Source of the DNA: Aureimonas sp. OT7
GTDB lineage: Bacteria; Pseudomonadota; Alphaproteobacteria; Rhizobiales; Rhizobiaceae
Length of the DNA stretch: 64,000 nucleotides
Assembly: GCF_014844055.1 (NCBI RefSeq)
Contig: NZ_CP062167.1
Coordinates: 2,371,501-2,435,500, forward strand
Direction: 5' to 3'
The notes beneath the pieces were generated by a model that was not told the origin of the DNA, ran no database searches, and was given only the letters and a program-made list of their open reading frames with translations. Position 1 is the stretch's first letter. Each line of letters starts with the position of its first letter. Position numbers and translations under genes: made by a program. Positions 27,739 to 36,516 of the stretch are shown here, in pieces.

Positions 27739-27865
27739 GCCGATGCGGAAATCCTGTATTCGGGCCAATGCCAATTGCGGCGAAATGGGGGCCGGCCAGA
27801 CGACACCTAGGGCATAATGATAGAGGACAAGTGTGCGCCGCATGACGCGGCCCGCGAAAGCCGCA

Positions 27866-28477
27866 TCAACCCGTCCAGTTGACGTGCTTTGCCAGAAGGG
27901 TCGTCGCCAGCTCGGACCGGCCCGTTCGCAGTGCGTTCAGGATCGCCTTATGGTCCCGGTCGGTCGGGGCCTCCCACTCTGCCCGCCAGCCGGAAAACAG
28001 AAACCGCGCGCTGGCGGCCTGCAGGTCGTCGATGGAGCGTAGAAGGCGGGGCATGCCGCACGGCTCTATCAGCGTGCGGTGGAAGCGGCGGTTACACTCC
28101 TCCCACACATGGACGTCGCCCGCGGCCTCCGCTGCCTGGTTTATCTCTTCGGCCCGATCCAGGATGGCTCGGGTCAGATGGGGGATCGCGTGCCGCAGGG
28201 CCAGCGCCTCCAGCGCAGCGCGCATTTCGGCCACTTCGCGCACCTCGGCCCGCGTGAAGCCGGCGACGCGCACGCCGCGCCGCGGCACGCTTGCCACAAG
28301 GCCCCGCGCTTCCAGCCGCCGGAACGCCTCCCGCACCGGCACATGGCTGGCCGAGAATTCTTCGGCCACATGCTCCTGCCGCAGCTTTTCGCCGGCGTTC
28401 AGCACACCGGCGACGATGCGCTCGGCCAGCGTCCGCTCGATGCGTGCGGCTATGGTTTCACCGGTACGAGTCGTCAT
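27866..28477 (-). CDS. GntR family regulator (FadR/FCD subfamily)
   Basis: 203-residue one-domain-plus-sensor repressor. The winged helix at about 10-70 contains KLRQEHVAEEFSASHVPVRE. The all-helical FCD domain follows, with metal-ligand candidates in HVWEECNRRFHRTLIEP and the C-terminal DRDHKAILNAL. FCD regulators bind sugar acids or organic acids. The start at 28477 (MTTRTGET) is chosen over a long upstream extension that runs into the permease. It is divergent from the GntP-type permease, its likely target. Confidence 0.85.
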   Translation of the reverse strand: MTTRTGETIAARIERTLAERIVAGVLNAGEKLRQEHVAEEFSASHVPVREAFRRLEARGLVASVPRRGVRVAGFTRAEVREVAEMRAALEALALRHAIPHLTRAILDRAEEINQAAEAAGDVHVWEECNRRFHRTLIEPCGMPRLLRSIDDLQAASARFLFSGWRAEWEAPTDRDHKAILNALRTGRSELATTLLAKHVNWTG

Positions 28478-28589
28478 GCTTTGTAGATAAATGTCGCCAA
28501 TGCGGTTGTCACCTCGGCGGCACTCAAATAGGGCATCCACTTTACGTTGTGCCCGCAGTGGATCGGGCCACTGGCTTACAGGAGTTGGA

Positions 28590-29969
28590 ATGGAAGGATT
28601 CGAGCAAACGTTGGGGGCGGGCACTCTCTTGTCCATCGCGGCAGGGGCGATCGCGCTGCTGCTCGTCCTGATCATACGGTTCAATATTCACGCCTTCATC
28701 GCGCTGGTCCTCGTCAGTCTGCTGACGGCACTGGTTGCCGGCATTCCGACCGCCGCCATCGTCCAGACGCTGACTGCGGCCTTCGGGTCGACCCTTGGCG
28801 GGGTGGCGCTGCTGGTCGCACTGGGCGCCATGCTTGGGCGTCTCCTGGAAATTTCCGGCGGCGCGGAATCGCTGGCCAACGCGCTGGTGGCAAAGTTCGG
28901 CGAGAAGCGCGCGCCGCTCGCGCTTGGCATCGCATCCCTGATCTTCGGTTTTCCGATCTTCTTCGATGCCGGGCTTGTCGTCATGCTGCCCGTCGTCTTC
29001 ACGATTGCCCGCCGTCTCGGCGGCGGCCTGCTGCTCTACGGCATGCCGGTGGCGGCGGCCTTCTCGGTGATGCACGTCTTCGTGCCGCCGCATCCCGGGC
29101 CCGTCGCGGCATCCGAGCTGCTGGGTGCGGACGTCGGCATGCTGATCGTGGTCGGACTGCTGGTTGCCGTGCCGATCTGGATCGTCGCGGGCCAGATCTT
29201 CGGTCAATGGATCGGCCGTCGTATCGTGCTGCCCGTGCCGGACATCCTGTCCGGCGGCCCGCGCGAAGACAGCGCCGACCCGGCGCCGAAGCCCTCGACC
29301 GTAATCCTGCTTCTGCTGTTGCCGCTGCTGCTGATCTTCCTGAATACCGGTCTCGACTATGCGCGTGCCGCAGGTTGGGTCGACGGGGAGGCCGCCTGGT
29401 TCGCGCTGGCGCGCACCATCGGGGCGACGCCCGTCGCGCTGCTGATCTCCGTTCTTGTCGCCGTCTACGTCATCGGCATCCGGCGTGGGCAGGACGGCAA
29501 GAAGATCGAGGGTATCCTCGATTCGGCCCTGGGCCCGGTCTGCTCGATCATCCTGATCACCGGCGCGGGCGGCATGTTCGGCGGCGTGCTGCGCGCGTCG
29601 GGCATCGGCGACGCGCTTGCCTCGGCGCTGGACGGCATCGGCATGCCGTTGTTCGTGGCCGGCTTCATCATCTCGACGGCGCTTCGGATCGCGCAGGGGT
29701 CGGCAACGGTTGCGCTGATCACCTCTGCGGGCCTTGTCCAGCCTGCCGTGGCCGCCGCAGGCTATGGCAATGTCGAACTGGCAGCCTTCGTCCTGTCCCT
29801 GGCGGCCGGGTCGGTCATGCTCAGCCATGTCAACGATTCCGGCTTCTGGCTGGTGGGCCGATTCTTCGGAATGGACGTCAAGACGACGCTGAAGACCTGG
29901 ACCGTGATGCAGACGATCGTCGGCCTGATGGGCTTTGCCATCGCCGGGCTGATCTTCTGGATCGCCTGA
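28590..29969 (+). CDS. Gluconate:H+ symporter family permease (GntP)
   Basis: 459-residue permease with about 12 helices. Family markers are GFPIFFDAGLVVMLPVVF near residue 115, HVFVPPHPGPVAA near 160 and SHVNDSGFWLVGRFFGM near 415. The family takes up gluconate or related sugar acids with protons. The start at 28590 (MEGFEQTLG) has AGGAG upstream. No gluconate kinase or dehydratase is nearby, so the exact acid is open. A hairpin lies just after the stop. Confidence 0.88.
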   Translation: MEGFEQTLGAGTLLSIAAGAIALLLVLIIRFNIHAFIALVLVSLLTALVAGIPTAAIVQTLTAAFGSTLGGVALLVALGAMLGRLLEISGGAESLANALVAKFGEKRAPLALGIASLIFGFPIFFDAGLVVMLPVVFTIARRLGGGLLLYGMPVAAAFSVMHVFVPPHPGPVAASELLGADVGMLIVVGLLVAVPIWIVAGQIFGQWIGRRIVLPVPDILSGGPREDSADPAPKPSTVILLLLLPLLLIFLNTGLDYARAAGWVDGEAAWFALARTIGATPVALLISVLVAVYVIGIRRGQDGKKIEGILDSALGPVCSIILITGAGGMFGGVLRASGIGDALASALDGIGMPLFVAGFIISTALRIAQGSATVALITSAGLVQPAVAAAGYGNVELAAFVLSLAAGSVMLSHVNDSGFWLVGRFFGMDVKTTLKTWTVMQTIVGLMGFAIAGLIFWIA

Positions 29970-29976
29970 TTTTTAA

Positions 29977-30003
29977 GGAGCGGCCGGGTCTGCCGGCCGC
30001 TCC
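29977..30003 (+). terminator. Perfect hairpin after the GntP gene
   Basis: GGAGCGGCCGG (29977-29987) and CCGGCCGCTCC (29993-30003) form a perfect 11-bp stem with a five-base loop, eight bases after the permease stop. No T tract follows on the plus strand. It may still pause or terminate, or protect the 3' end. Confidence 0.5.
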
Positions 30004-30052
30004 ATATCACTTGCCGCTTGTCGATCGGCGGCCTCGCGGGCATCGACAGGGC

Positions 30053-30427
30053 ATGAGCGATCCATCCATCGGCCTTGTCCTTGCCGCCACCTTCCTGATC
30101 GCGGGGCTGGTGACAGGCGCGACCGGCGTTTTCGTCATTCCGGCGGTTCCGCGTCTGCAGGCGCTCGGCTTCGAGCGGGACGATCTGGTGCAGGCGCTTT
30201 GCCTGTCATTTACCGTTGCGACCGTCGCTCGGGCGCTTGGGATCGGCATGCATGGCGGATTGGAGTTCGGCAACATCGGCCTGTCGGTGCCGGCGGTGCT
30301 GCCTGCGTTGGCCGGCATGGCGCTCGGACAGGCATTGCGCAAGCGGATCAGCCCCACGGCATTTCGACGCGGATTCCTGGTCTGTTTTCTGCTGCGGGGC
30401 AGCGAGATGCTTGTGCGAGGCATCTAG
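30053..30427 (+). pseudogene. TauE/SafE-type permease, N-terminal half missing
   Basis: The 124 residues match only the C-terminal half of a TauE/SafE sulfite/anion exporter. They include AGLVTGATGVFVIPAVPRLQ, the LVQALCLSFTVATVA segment and a terminal helix LGQALRKRISPTAFRRGFLV. Full proteins are about 250 residues with two such repeats. The frame is open upstream but shows no membrane repeat there, and the GntP hairpin lies in its place. The ATG at 30053 has no clear SD. I read it as a 5'-deleted remnant; a functional half-size protein is possible but less likely. Confidence 0.65.
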
Positions 30428-30531
30428 TCCTGAAGGCGAAGCAACCTTCGTCGCTTCGCCCAGCCGGCCGAGCCGACTGACGCTTGTGCCTCGCAGAGGC
30501 GCCATCAGTGGACTTGACGTCGGCAGATGCC

Positions 30532-31272
30532 TCAGCTCAGCGCACCACCATCAACGGTCAGAATCGTGCCGGTGATCTGCCGCGCGGCGGGTGAGGCCAG
30601 GAAAGCAACTGCCGCTCCCACATCCTCGGGCTGGCCAAAACGGCCGAGCGGCATCAGCGAGCGCTGGAAGTCGGCGGATTCGCCGTCCTCCGGGTTCATC
30701 TCGGTGTTGGTCGAGCCCGGTTGCACCGTGTTCACGGTGATGTCGCGTGGCCCCAGCTCCTGTGCCAGCCCACGCGTGAGCGACTGGATCGCCGACTTTG
30801 TCATGTAGTAGACCGTGCCAGGAGATCCGACGATCCGCTCCGCCCCGGCCGAGCCGATATTGATGATCCTGCCGCCGGCGGGCAGATGCGGGATCGCGGC
30901 CTTCGATGCCAGGATCGGCCCACGCACGTTGACGGCCAATTGCGCGTCGATATCCTCGACCGGGTAATCGGCGATCGGGCTGAAGCGCGCGATGGCGGCG
31001 TTGTTGACCAGAATGTCCAGCCCGCCCAGCTTTTCTGCCGCCTCGTCCACGGCGCGCTGGATCGCGGCAGGGTCGCCGCTATCCGCCTTTATTGCAACGG
31101 CCTTGCCACCCTTGCGGGCAACGGCCTCCACCACCTGTGCCGCACGTTCTACCGAGTGCTCATAGGTGATGGCGACAGCCGCGCCTTTTTCCGCAAGCGC
31201 CAATGCGATCGCCGCGCCAATGCCGCGTGATCCGCCTGTCACCAATGCACGCTTGCCAGCCAAGTCTGTCAT
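30532..31272 (-). CDS. SDR family oxidoreductase
   Basis: 246-residue classical short-chain dehydrogenase. The cofactor motif TGGSRGIG is at about 12-19, NNAA near 91, the catalytic Ser in INIGSAGAE and the catalytic Tyr-x3-Lys in TVYYMTKSAIQ near 155. The C-terminal ITGTILTVDGG is typical of FabG-like enzymes. The substrate is unknown. It is divergent from a TetR gene, with a palindromic operator 15 bases upstream of its start. Confidence 0.9.
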   Translation of the reverse strand: MTDLAGKRALVTGGSRGIGAAIALALAEKGAAVAITYEHSVERAAQVVEAVARKGGKAVAIKADSGDPAAIQRAVDEAAEKLGGLDILVNNAAIARFSPIADYPVEDIDAQLAVNVRGPILASKAAIPHLPAGGRIINIGSAGAERIVGSPGTVYYMTKSAIQSLTRGLAQELGPRDITVNTVQPGSTNTEMNPEDGESADFQRSLMPLGRFGQPEDVGAAVAFLASPAARQITGTILTVDGGALS

Positions 31273-31286
31273 CTTCGTAGCCTTTA

Positions 31287-31357
31287 TGTATCAATCGATA
31301 CAAAAATAATTGGGATGTTGCTAATGCCTGTCAATAGATTATATATCGATTGATGCA
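31287..31357. promoter_or_regulatory. Duplicated palindromic operator for TetR-SDR pair
   Basis: TGTATCAATCGATACA (31287-31302) is an inverted repeat, TGTATC-N4-GATACA. A second copy on the other strand at 31342-31357 reads TGCATCAATCGATATA and matches the first at 14 of 16 positions. The first is just upstream of the SDR start; the second covers the TetR start codon at 31353. This arrangement suits autorepression and repression of the SDR gene by the TetR protein. Confidence 0.7.
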
Positions 31358-31991
31358 AAAAAAGCCGACAGCGACGAAAGATGTTGGCTGCCCAAGCCGT
31401 GTGCGCGGTCGCCCGCGCGCGTTCGACCGCAAGGCAGCGCTGGATGCCGCAACAAGACTGTTCTGGAAGAAAGGCTATTCCGCCACGTCGATAGCCGATC
31501 TTACCACGGCAATGGGCATTGGCTCGCCCAGCCTCTATGCTGCGTTCGGCTCGAAGGAGCAGTTGTACGCCGAGACACTCGACCATTATCGCCAAGAGAA
31601 CGAGGCGACGGTGTGGGGTGGCTTCCTTGCATCGGACACCGCACGCGGTGCCGTCCAGGCTTTCCTGATGGACTCTGCCGCCGGGCTCAGCCAGGCCGTA
31701 GCCGGCTGCATGGTGACGCTGTCGTCGGTTGGCTGCGAGGGAAATGCGGAGCTTGGCGCATTGGTCCTGGCAGCCCGCAATACCGCGCTCGAACGGTTGG
31801 AGGCGCGGCTGCGGCGCGGCGTAGAGGATGGAGAGATTCCGGACACGGTCGACGTCCACGGGCTCGCCCGCTTCGTCCAGAGCGTTCAGAACGGCATGTC
31901 TGTGCTTGCCCGCGACGGAATAACCCGCGCCGAACTGGAACGCATCGCCGAGACCGCAATGTTGGGCTGGGACGCTCGCGTTGGCAGCTAG
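31353..31991 (+). CDS. TetR family transcriptional regulator
   Basis: 212-residue repressor. The TetR_N helix-turn-helix covers about residues 20-65 (GYSATSIADLTTAMGIGSPSLYAAFGSKEQLY). The C-terminal ligand domain resembles TetR_C regulators of redox or efflux genes. ATG at 31353 lies within a palindromic site; no SD is visible, and an in-frame TTG one codon earlier is an alternative. Leaderless translation is possible. It is divergent from the SDR gene. Confidence 0.88.
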   Translation: MQKKPTATKDVGCPSRVRGRPRAFDRKAALDAATRLFWKKGYSATSIADLTTAMGIGSPSLYAAFGSKEQLYAETLDHYRQENEATVWGGFLASDTARGAVQAFLMDSAAGLSQAVAGCMVTLSSVGCEGNAELGALVLAARNTALERLEARLRRGVEDGEIPDTVDVHGLARFVQSVQNGMSVLARDGITRAELERIAETAMLGWDARVGS

Positions 31992-32039
31992 AATCTGGAG
32001 ATACTGCCCGCCCGGCTGATCTGCGAGACTTCAGATGAA

Positions 32040-32124
32040 TGGTGCGGGTGGTCGGGGTCGAACCGACACTCCTTTCGGAACCGGATTTTGAGTCCGGCGC
32101 GTCTACCAATTCCACCACACCCGC
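32040..32124 (-). tRNA. tRNA-Leu (anticodon CAA)
   Basis: Read on the minus strand the acceptor stem GCGGGTG (from 32124) pairs with CACCCGC (32050-32044), followed by discriminator A and an encoded CCA. The anticodon arm has stem CCGGA/TCCGG with loop CTCAAAA, giving CAA. There is a long variable arm, as expected for a class II tRNA, and a T arm containing GGTTCGACCCC. It reads UUG codons. The gene lies 105 bases downstream of phnN in the same direction. Confidence 0.95.
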
Positions 32125-32228
32125 ACGGTGTGCCTTGCCGGATATGCAATCGATTCCGGCAGGGACATGCCCCTATACGATAGCTTCGTGCGCATTTCCA
32201 GATGCCGCTTTGCAGGATAAGCGCGGCG

Positions 32229-32804
32229 TCAAATGGTTTCGGGTTGGCGCAGGAGCGTCAAGGCATCGACGAACCGGTCGACGCCGGCGGCAAGCGGCCC
32301 GCTATTGTCGATACGCACATGAAGCCGGGCAGAGGCCGGGACATCCAACGGCACCGCCCGTGCCAGCCGCGCATCCACCTGCTCCTCCGTTTCGCGCCCG
32401 CGCGCCAGAAGTCGGGCGCGCAGGATGTCGCCAGGCGCCGTGATCTCGATGACGGCCAGGCACGGAAACAGCTTCGAGGCGGGGGCCAGCGCCCGGCGCG
32501 ACAGGTTGGCGACCGCGATGCCACCGGCAAGCGTATGCGCCAGTGCCGAGGCGGGCAGCGCGTAGGAAAGATCGTGCGCGCTCCAGGACAGGCAGAACTG
32601 GCCCGTCGCGTCCGCTGCCCGGAACGCGTCCGGCGTCATTGCTTCGTTGTCTTCGCCCGGTCCTTCTGTCCGCGTGATGACGCGCCGGACGAACATGATG
32701 TCATGGGCTCCGCCCGTCCTTGCGGCAACCGCCGCCAGGACGGTGTCCTTGCCGGCCCCGCTGGGGCCCACCACGGCGACGAGGCAGCCTTTCGGATCAC
32801 GCAA
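32229..32804 (-). CDS. phnN: Ribose 1,5-bisphosphate phosphokinase
   Basis: Converts ribose 1,5-bisphosphate to PRPP with ATP, the last step that returns the sugar from C-P lyase. It has 191 residues. The P-loop GPSGAGKDTVL is near residue 12. The guanylate-kinase-like fold shows FVRRVITRTEGPGEDNEAM, and a lid region RGRETEEQVDARLAR lies near 150. The best start is TTG at 32804, eight bases inside the phnM 3' end; no ATG fits without a long extension into phnM. It is the last gene of the phn operon. Confidence 0.88.
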   Translation of the reverse strand: MRDPKGCLVAVVGPSGAGKDTVLAAVAARTGGAHDIMFVRRVITRTEGPGEDNEAMTPDAFRAADATGQFCLSWSAHDLSYALPASALAHTLAGGIAVANLSRRALAPASKLFPCLAVIEITAPGDILRARLLARGRETEEQVDARLARAVPLDVPASARLHVRIDNSGPLAAGVDRFVDALTLLRQPETI

Positions 32805-33933
32805 CGCGCATGCCCTCCCGCCAGACCCCGGCGACGATGGGAGGCTCGCCCTGCATGGTGCGTATGCGGACCATATCCGCCCGAAGGCCAGGCGCCAGGC
32901 GTCCCCGGTCGGCCATGCCCGCCGCCTTGGCCGGGGTATCGGTGACGAGGGCGATGGCATCTGGCAGGCTCATGATATCGTCGTCGGCAAGAAGGAACGC
33001 GGCCTGCAGCAGGCTGAAGGGGACGTAGTCCGACGACAATATGTCGAGATGGCCGCTCTCCACCAGATCACGTGCCGATATATTGCCGGAATGGGAGCGT
33101 CCACGCACGACGTTGGGTGCCCCCATCAGGACGCTCATACCGGCCTCATGCGACAGACGGGCGGCCTCGCGCGTCGTCGGGAATTCGGCAAGCTGGATAC
33201 CCAGTTCGACACCCTCCGCCACATGCTCGGCCGTTGCGTCGTCATGCGATGCGATTGGAATGGCCCGCTCGCGACAGCGCTCGGCCAGGCTGCGGCGGTT
33301 GGGTGCGGAATAGGCGGCGGACTCCGCCAGCCGCCGCTCGCAGAAGCGATGGAAGTCGGCATCGCTCATGCGGCGCTTGCCCTGGTAATAGGTCTTGTAC
33401 GCATCCAGGCTGACGAATTGCCGCTGCAACGGGGCGTGATCCATCAGCGAGGCCAGACGGACACGGCCGTTGCCGGCAATGGCATCGAACTCGTCCACGA
33501 CATCCGGCACGGATACCTCGCAACGCAGATGGATATAGTGGTCTGCCCGCAGGCGACCGGCGTCCATCGCCGCATCGATGGCACCGGCCATCTCGCGCGC
33601 GTCCTCGCCCTTCAGTTCGGTATCGCCGTCGAGGCCGACGCGCAATGCATCGAAGACGGTGGTTATCCCCGAAGCGGCGATCTGCGCGTCATGCGCCTGC
33701 AGCGCCGCCATGATGTTCCAGCGCACCTTGGGTCGCGGCACGAAATGGCTTTCGACATGGTCGGTATGCAGCTCGACGCAGCCCGCAACCAGCGTGTCGC
33801 CGCCCAGATCCTCTCCGTGGACGGCACCTTCCGAGATGTCGGCGATGCGACCGTCGCGAATTTGGATCGCGCCATGCACGATCCGGTCTCGAAGGACGAT
33901 CCGCGCATTGCGCATCACTGTTTCATGGGTCAC
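32797..33933 (-). CDS. phnM: Alkylphosphonate ribosyl-triphosphate pyrophosphohydrolase
   Basis: Amidohydrolase-superfamily enzyme of 378 residues that cleaves diphosphate from 5-triphosphoribosyl-1-alkylphosphonate in the C-P lyase pathway. Metal-binding motifs are CVELHTDHVESHF near 55, the HYIHLRCEV region near 165 and IASHDDATAEH near 240. SSDYVPFSLL near 315 is typical of PhnM. I chose a GTG start at 33933, because GTGA overlaps the stop of the preceding DUF1045 gene. An ATG six codons later is an alternative. Confidence 0.92.
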   Translation of the reverse strand: MTHETVMRNARIVLRDRIVHGAIQIRDGRIADISEGAVHGEDLGGDTLVAGCVELHTDHVESHFVPRPKVRWNIMAALQAHDAQIAASGITTVFDALRVGLDGDTELKGEDAREMAGAIDAAMDAGRLRADHYIHLRCEVSVPDVVDEFDAIAGNGRVRLASLMDHAPLQRQFVSLDAYKTYYQGKRRMSDADFHRFCERRLAESAAYSAPNRRSLAERCRERAIPIASHDDATAEHVAEGVELGIQLAEFPTTREAARLSHEAGMSVLMGAPNVVRGRSHSGNISARDLVESGHLDILSSDYVPFSLLQAAFLLADDDIMSLPDAIALVTDTPAKAAGMADRGRLAPGLRADMVRIRTMQGEPPIVAGVWREGMRVA

Positions 33934-34625
33934 GGAACAAACTCCGGCTGGGGCGCGCGGACGGCGAGGGGGCAGCGTGCGGCCACGGTGAAGGGGGCGC
34001 CCGGATAGGGCTCGATGAACAGGGCCAGCGCGTCGAATGTCAGCCTGTCGCGCAGGAAGGGAGCGAAGCGTCGCTTCAGATGCATGAGCAAAGGCGTGCT
34101 TTCTGCGCCAAGCGGCCCCGTCAGCGTCATGTGGAAATGGAAATCGTCCAGCACATGCGGGTAGCCGAACCTGTCGAGGTTTGTGCGCTGGCGTTCGGTC
34201 AGCCGGCCGGGCAGGCGCTTCTGCCGCTCGTCTTCCGTCATCGGCGCACGAAACGGATCGAAATGGCGTACCGTGTCGGTGGCGAGCGCATCGAGGGCGG
34301 CGTCCGCGGCAGCCGGCACCAGGGCAAGGAACCCGCCCGGCATTGCCTTGACCTCCAGCGGCGGCAGGGGGAAGGCGGCGCGTCCGGATGCGAAGTCGGC
34401 GAGCGCGTTGGCGAGCATGCCGAGATCGCGTCCCGCCGCAAGGCGAAAGGGCGCCTTGATCGTCGCGTGGAAGCCGTATCGCGCCGGCGCCGCAACCGTT
34501 GGGTCGATCCCGACATCGGGCGCGCGGGAGGGGCCGCCGGTGTACGGATTGCGCCCGAGCCATTCCGCCGCGGCGAGCGTGAGGGGGGAATCCGCCGCGG
34601 GCGTGTAGTAGAGAGCGGCCCGCAT
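33930..34625 (-). CDS. DUF1045 phosphonate-operon protein (2H phosphoesterase-like)
   Basis: 231-residue protein of the phosphonate-operon DUF1045 family. Two HxT motifs are visible, GFHATIKAPF near residue 52 and FHFHMTLTGPL near 165. Their spacing fits the 2H phosphoesterase superfamily, whose members hydrolyse cyclic phosphodiesters. Its ATG overlaps the phnE stop and its stop overlaps the phnM start. Since no phnP is present in the locus, it may open 5-phosphoribosyl 1,2-cyclic phosphate; that is an inference. Confidence 0.85.
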   Translation of the reverse strand: MRAALYYTPAADSPLTLAAAEWLGRNPYTGGPSRAPDVGIDPTVAAPARYGFHATIKAPFRLAAGRDLGMLANALADFASGRAAFPLPPLEVKAMPGGFLALVPAAADAALDALATDTVRHFDPFRAPMTEDERQKRLPGRLTERQRTNLDRFGYPHVLDDFHFHMTLTGPLGAESTPLLMHLKRRFAPFLRDRLTFDALALFIEPYPGAPFTVAARCPLAVRAPQPEFVP

Positions 34626-35440
34626 CAGATCACCATCCGGCGCAGGCGCTGCGAGATGAGGTCCATGATCGACACGGTGACGACGACGATGATCAGGATG
34701 GCCGCCGTTTCGGCGTAATAGAACCCGCGCACGACCTCGAACAGGACCTGTCCTATTCCGCCGGCTCCGATGAGGCCGAGCACGGTTGCGGAGCGGATAT
34801 TGGATTCCAGCCGATACAACGAGAACGACATCCACAGCGGCAACACCTGCGGAATGACGCCGAAGATCACTTCCTGCACGCGGCTTGCACCGGTGGTGCG
34901 GATTGCCTCTATCGGGCGCGGGTCCACAGCCTCGACCGCTTCGGAAAACAGCTTGGCGAGAACGCCGGTCGTGTGGACGAAAAGGGCCATGACGCCGGCG
35001 AAGGGGCCGAGGCCGACGGCAACCACGAACAGGACGGCGAAGACCACCTCGTGGATGGCGCGGCACAGGTCCATCAGGCGTCGCGTCGGCTGCAGTACCC
35101 ACCACGGCACCATGTTGTGGGCCGAGAGGATACCGAGCGGTATGGAAAATACGACGGCAAGGAACGTGCCCCAGATCGCGATCTGGATGGTGACGAGCAT
35201 CTCCTCGAGATAGAAGCGCCAATCGGCGAAATTCGGCGACAGGAAGCCGTGAAGATACTCCGCCATGTTGCCGGCATCGGTGAAGAGATAGGGCCAGCGC
35301 TCCATCTCGGCGGGGCCCCAGCTCCAGGCGAGGGCCGCGACCACGCCGGCGGCAAGCGCCGGCATCTGCCAGCGGGCGCCTTTGGCCATCTGCGCCGGGG
35401 ATACGGCCCGGGTCCCTGTCATGTTCGCGCTTTCGCTCAT
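34625..35440 (-). CDS. phnE: Phosphonate ABC transporter permease
   Basis: 271-residue permease with about six helices. The BPD_transp_1 EAA-type loop is seen as [24 protein letters not shown] near residue 185. [20 protein letters not shown] and [14 protein letters not shown] are typical of PhnE. It forms the membrane channel with PhnC and PhnD. ATG at 35440 is preceded by AAGGA, and just upstream is a strong hairpin separating it from phnD. Confidence 0.92.
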   Translation of the reverse strand: MSESANMTGTRAVSPAQMAKGARWQMPALAAGVVAALAWSWGPAEMERWPYLFTDAGNMAEYLHGFLSPNFADWRFYLEEMLVTIQIAIWGTFLAVVFSIPLGILSAHNMVPWWVLQPTRRLMDLCRAIHEVVFAVLFVVAVGLGPFAGVMALFVHTTGVLAKLFSEAVEAVDPRPIEAIRTTGASRVQEVIFGVIPQVLPLWMSFSLYRLESNIRSATVLGLIGAGGIGQVLFEVVRGFYYAETAAILIIVVVTVSIMDLISQRLRRMVI

Positions 35441-35454
35441 CTTCGATCCTTTCC

Positions 35455-35483
35455 GCGGGCGGCGACGGCGCGTCGCCGCCCGC
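35455..35483 (-). other. Intercistronic hairpin between phnD and phnE
   Basis: GCGGGCGGCGAC (35455-35466) pairs perfectly with GTCGCCGCCCGC (35472-35483), a 12-bp GC-rich stem with a five-base loop. It lies 16 bases after the phnD stop and directly before the phnE SD. No T tract follows, so it is unlikely to be a terminator. It fits an mRNA 3'-end stabiliser that raises the amount of the binding protein over the permease. Confidence 0.7.
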
Positions 35484-35499
35484 TTCGGCTTGAAACCGG

Positions 35500-36492
35500 T
35501 CAGCCCTGCGGCGCGGCGGCCAGCTTTTCCTCGAAGGTCTTCTTCATCGATTCCAGCTCGGCGATGCGGGCGGCGCGCGCTTCTTCCGACAGGCTGGTGT
35601 CGGAGCGCGCCTGGCCGATGGCCTTCTCCGCTTCCATTACGCGGATCGGCAGCAACTGGTCGTCGGTGGATGCGCGGAACGGGGCCCATTGCAGCCCGGC
35701 GAGCACGGCGCGCTCGTGGGCGACGTCACCGGTGGACTGGTCGGTGCCGTAGGTGAGCATGAAGTCGCGCACCTTCTGCTTGGTCTCGTCGGACAGGTCC
35801 TTGCGCCAGACCAGCGGATCGGACGGGATGAGAGGCGAGCGCCAGATTTCGCGGATATTGGCGAAGGAATCCGGGGAATTCGCCTCGATCAGGGCCATGG
35901 ATTCGGTGTTGTTGGCAGCGGCGTCCAGTTGGCCCTTGGCCACGGCCATCGCATTCGTCTCATGGTTCGCGTTCGTCACGTTGCGGAAGCAGGATTTCGG
36001 GTCGATGTCGCGCGCCGAGAAGACGAAGGTCATCGGCACGAGGAAGCCGGAGGTGGAGTTGGGATCGCCAAGTCCGAAATTGACGCTCTGGTCGCATTTC
36101 AGGAGGTCGTCCACCGACTGGATGGGCGAATCCTTGGGTACGATGATGACCGACCAGTAGCCGGGATCGCCGTTTTCCGCGACGGTCTGGGCGAAGACCT
36201 CGCCGTCGGCGCGGTCCACCGCCTCCATGGCGGATTTGTTGCCGTACCAGGCCATCTGCACCTTGCCGAAGCGCATGCCCTCGATGACGCCGGCATAGTC
36301 GGAAGCGAAGAACGGCTTGATCGTCAGGCCGGTCTTCTCGGCCATGTCGTCCAGGAAGGGCTCCCAGTTCGTGCGCAGATTCTGCTGCGACTCGGTGGAG
36401 ATGATGCCGAAATTGATATCTTCGGCCAGCGCGCTGGTGCCCGCCATGAGGGCGAGCGAAAGGCCCGCAATGCTTTTCATGATCGCGTTCAT
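35500..36492 (-). CDS. phnD: Phosphonate ABC transporter substrate-binding protein
   Basis: 330-residue periplasmic protein with an N-terminal signal peptide of about 23 residues (cleavage likely after SALA). The PhnD family motifs are [20 protein letters not shown] near 26, [13 protein letters not shown] near 78 and [17 protein letters not shown] near 137. It delivers phosphonates to PhnE/PhnC. It lies 24 bases after phnC and upstream of phnE. The C-terminus is a charged helix. Confidence 0.93.
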   Translation of the reverse strand: MNAIMKSIAGLSLALMAGTSALAEDINFGIISTESQQNLRTNWEPFLDDMAEKTGLTIKPFFASDYAGVIEGMRFGKVQMAWYGNKSAMEAVDRADGEVFAQTVAENGDPGYWSVIIVPKDSPIQSVDDLLKCDQSVNFGLGDPNSTSGFLVPMTFVFSARDIDPKSCFRNVTNANHETNAMAVAKGQLDAAANNTESMALIEANSPDSFANIREIWRSPLIPSDPLVWRKDLSDETKQKVRDFMLTYGTDQSTGDVAHERAVLAGLQWAPFRASTDDQLLPIRVMEAEKAIGQARSDTSLSEEARAARIAELESMKKTFEEKLAAAPQG

Positions 36493-36516
36493 CTGATTGC
36501 TCCAGTTGTATCTTTG

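Noticed and set aside
30435..30500. Weak hairpins after the TauE remnant as terminators
   Set aside because: Stems of 5-8 bp with long or short loops and no T tract; too weak to call.
32040..32124. tRNA-Leu as an integration site for the phn cluster
   Set aside because: No integrase, no visible direct repeat of the tRNA 3' end, and base composition is like the neighbours.
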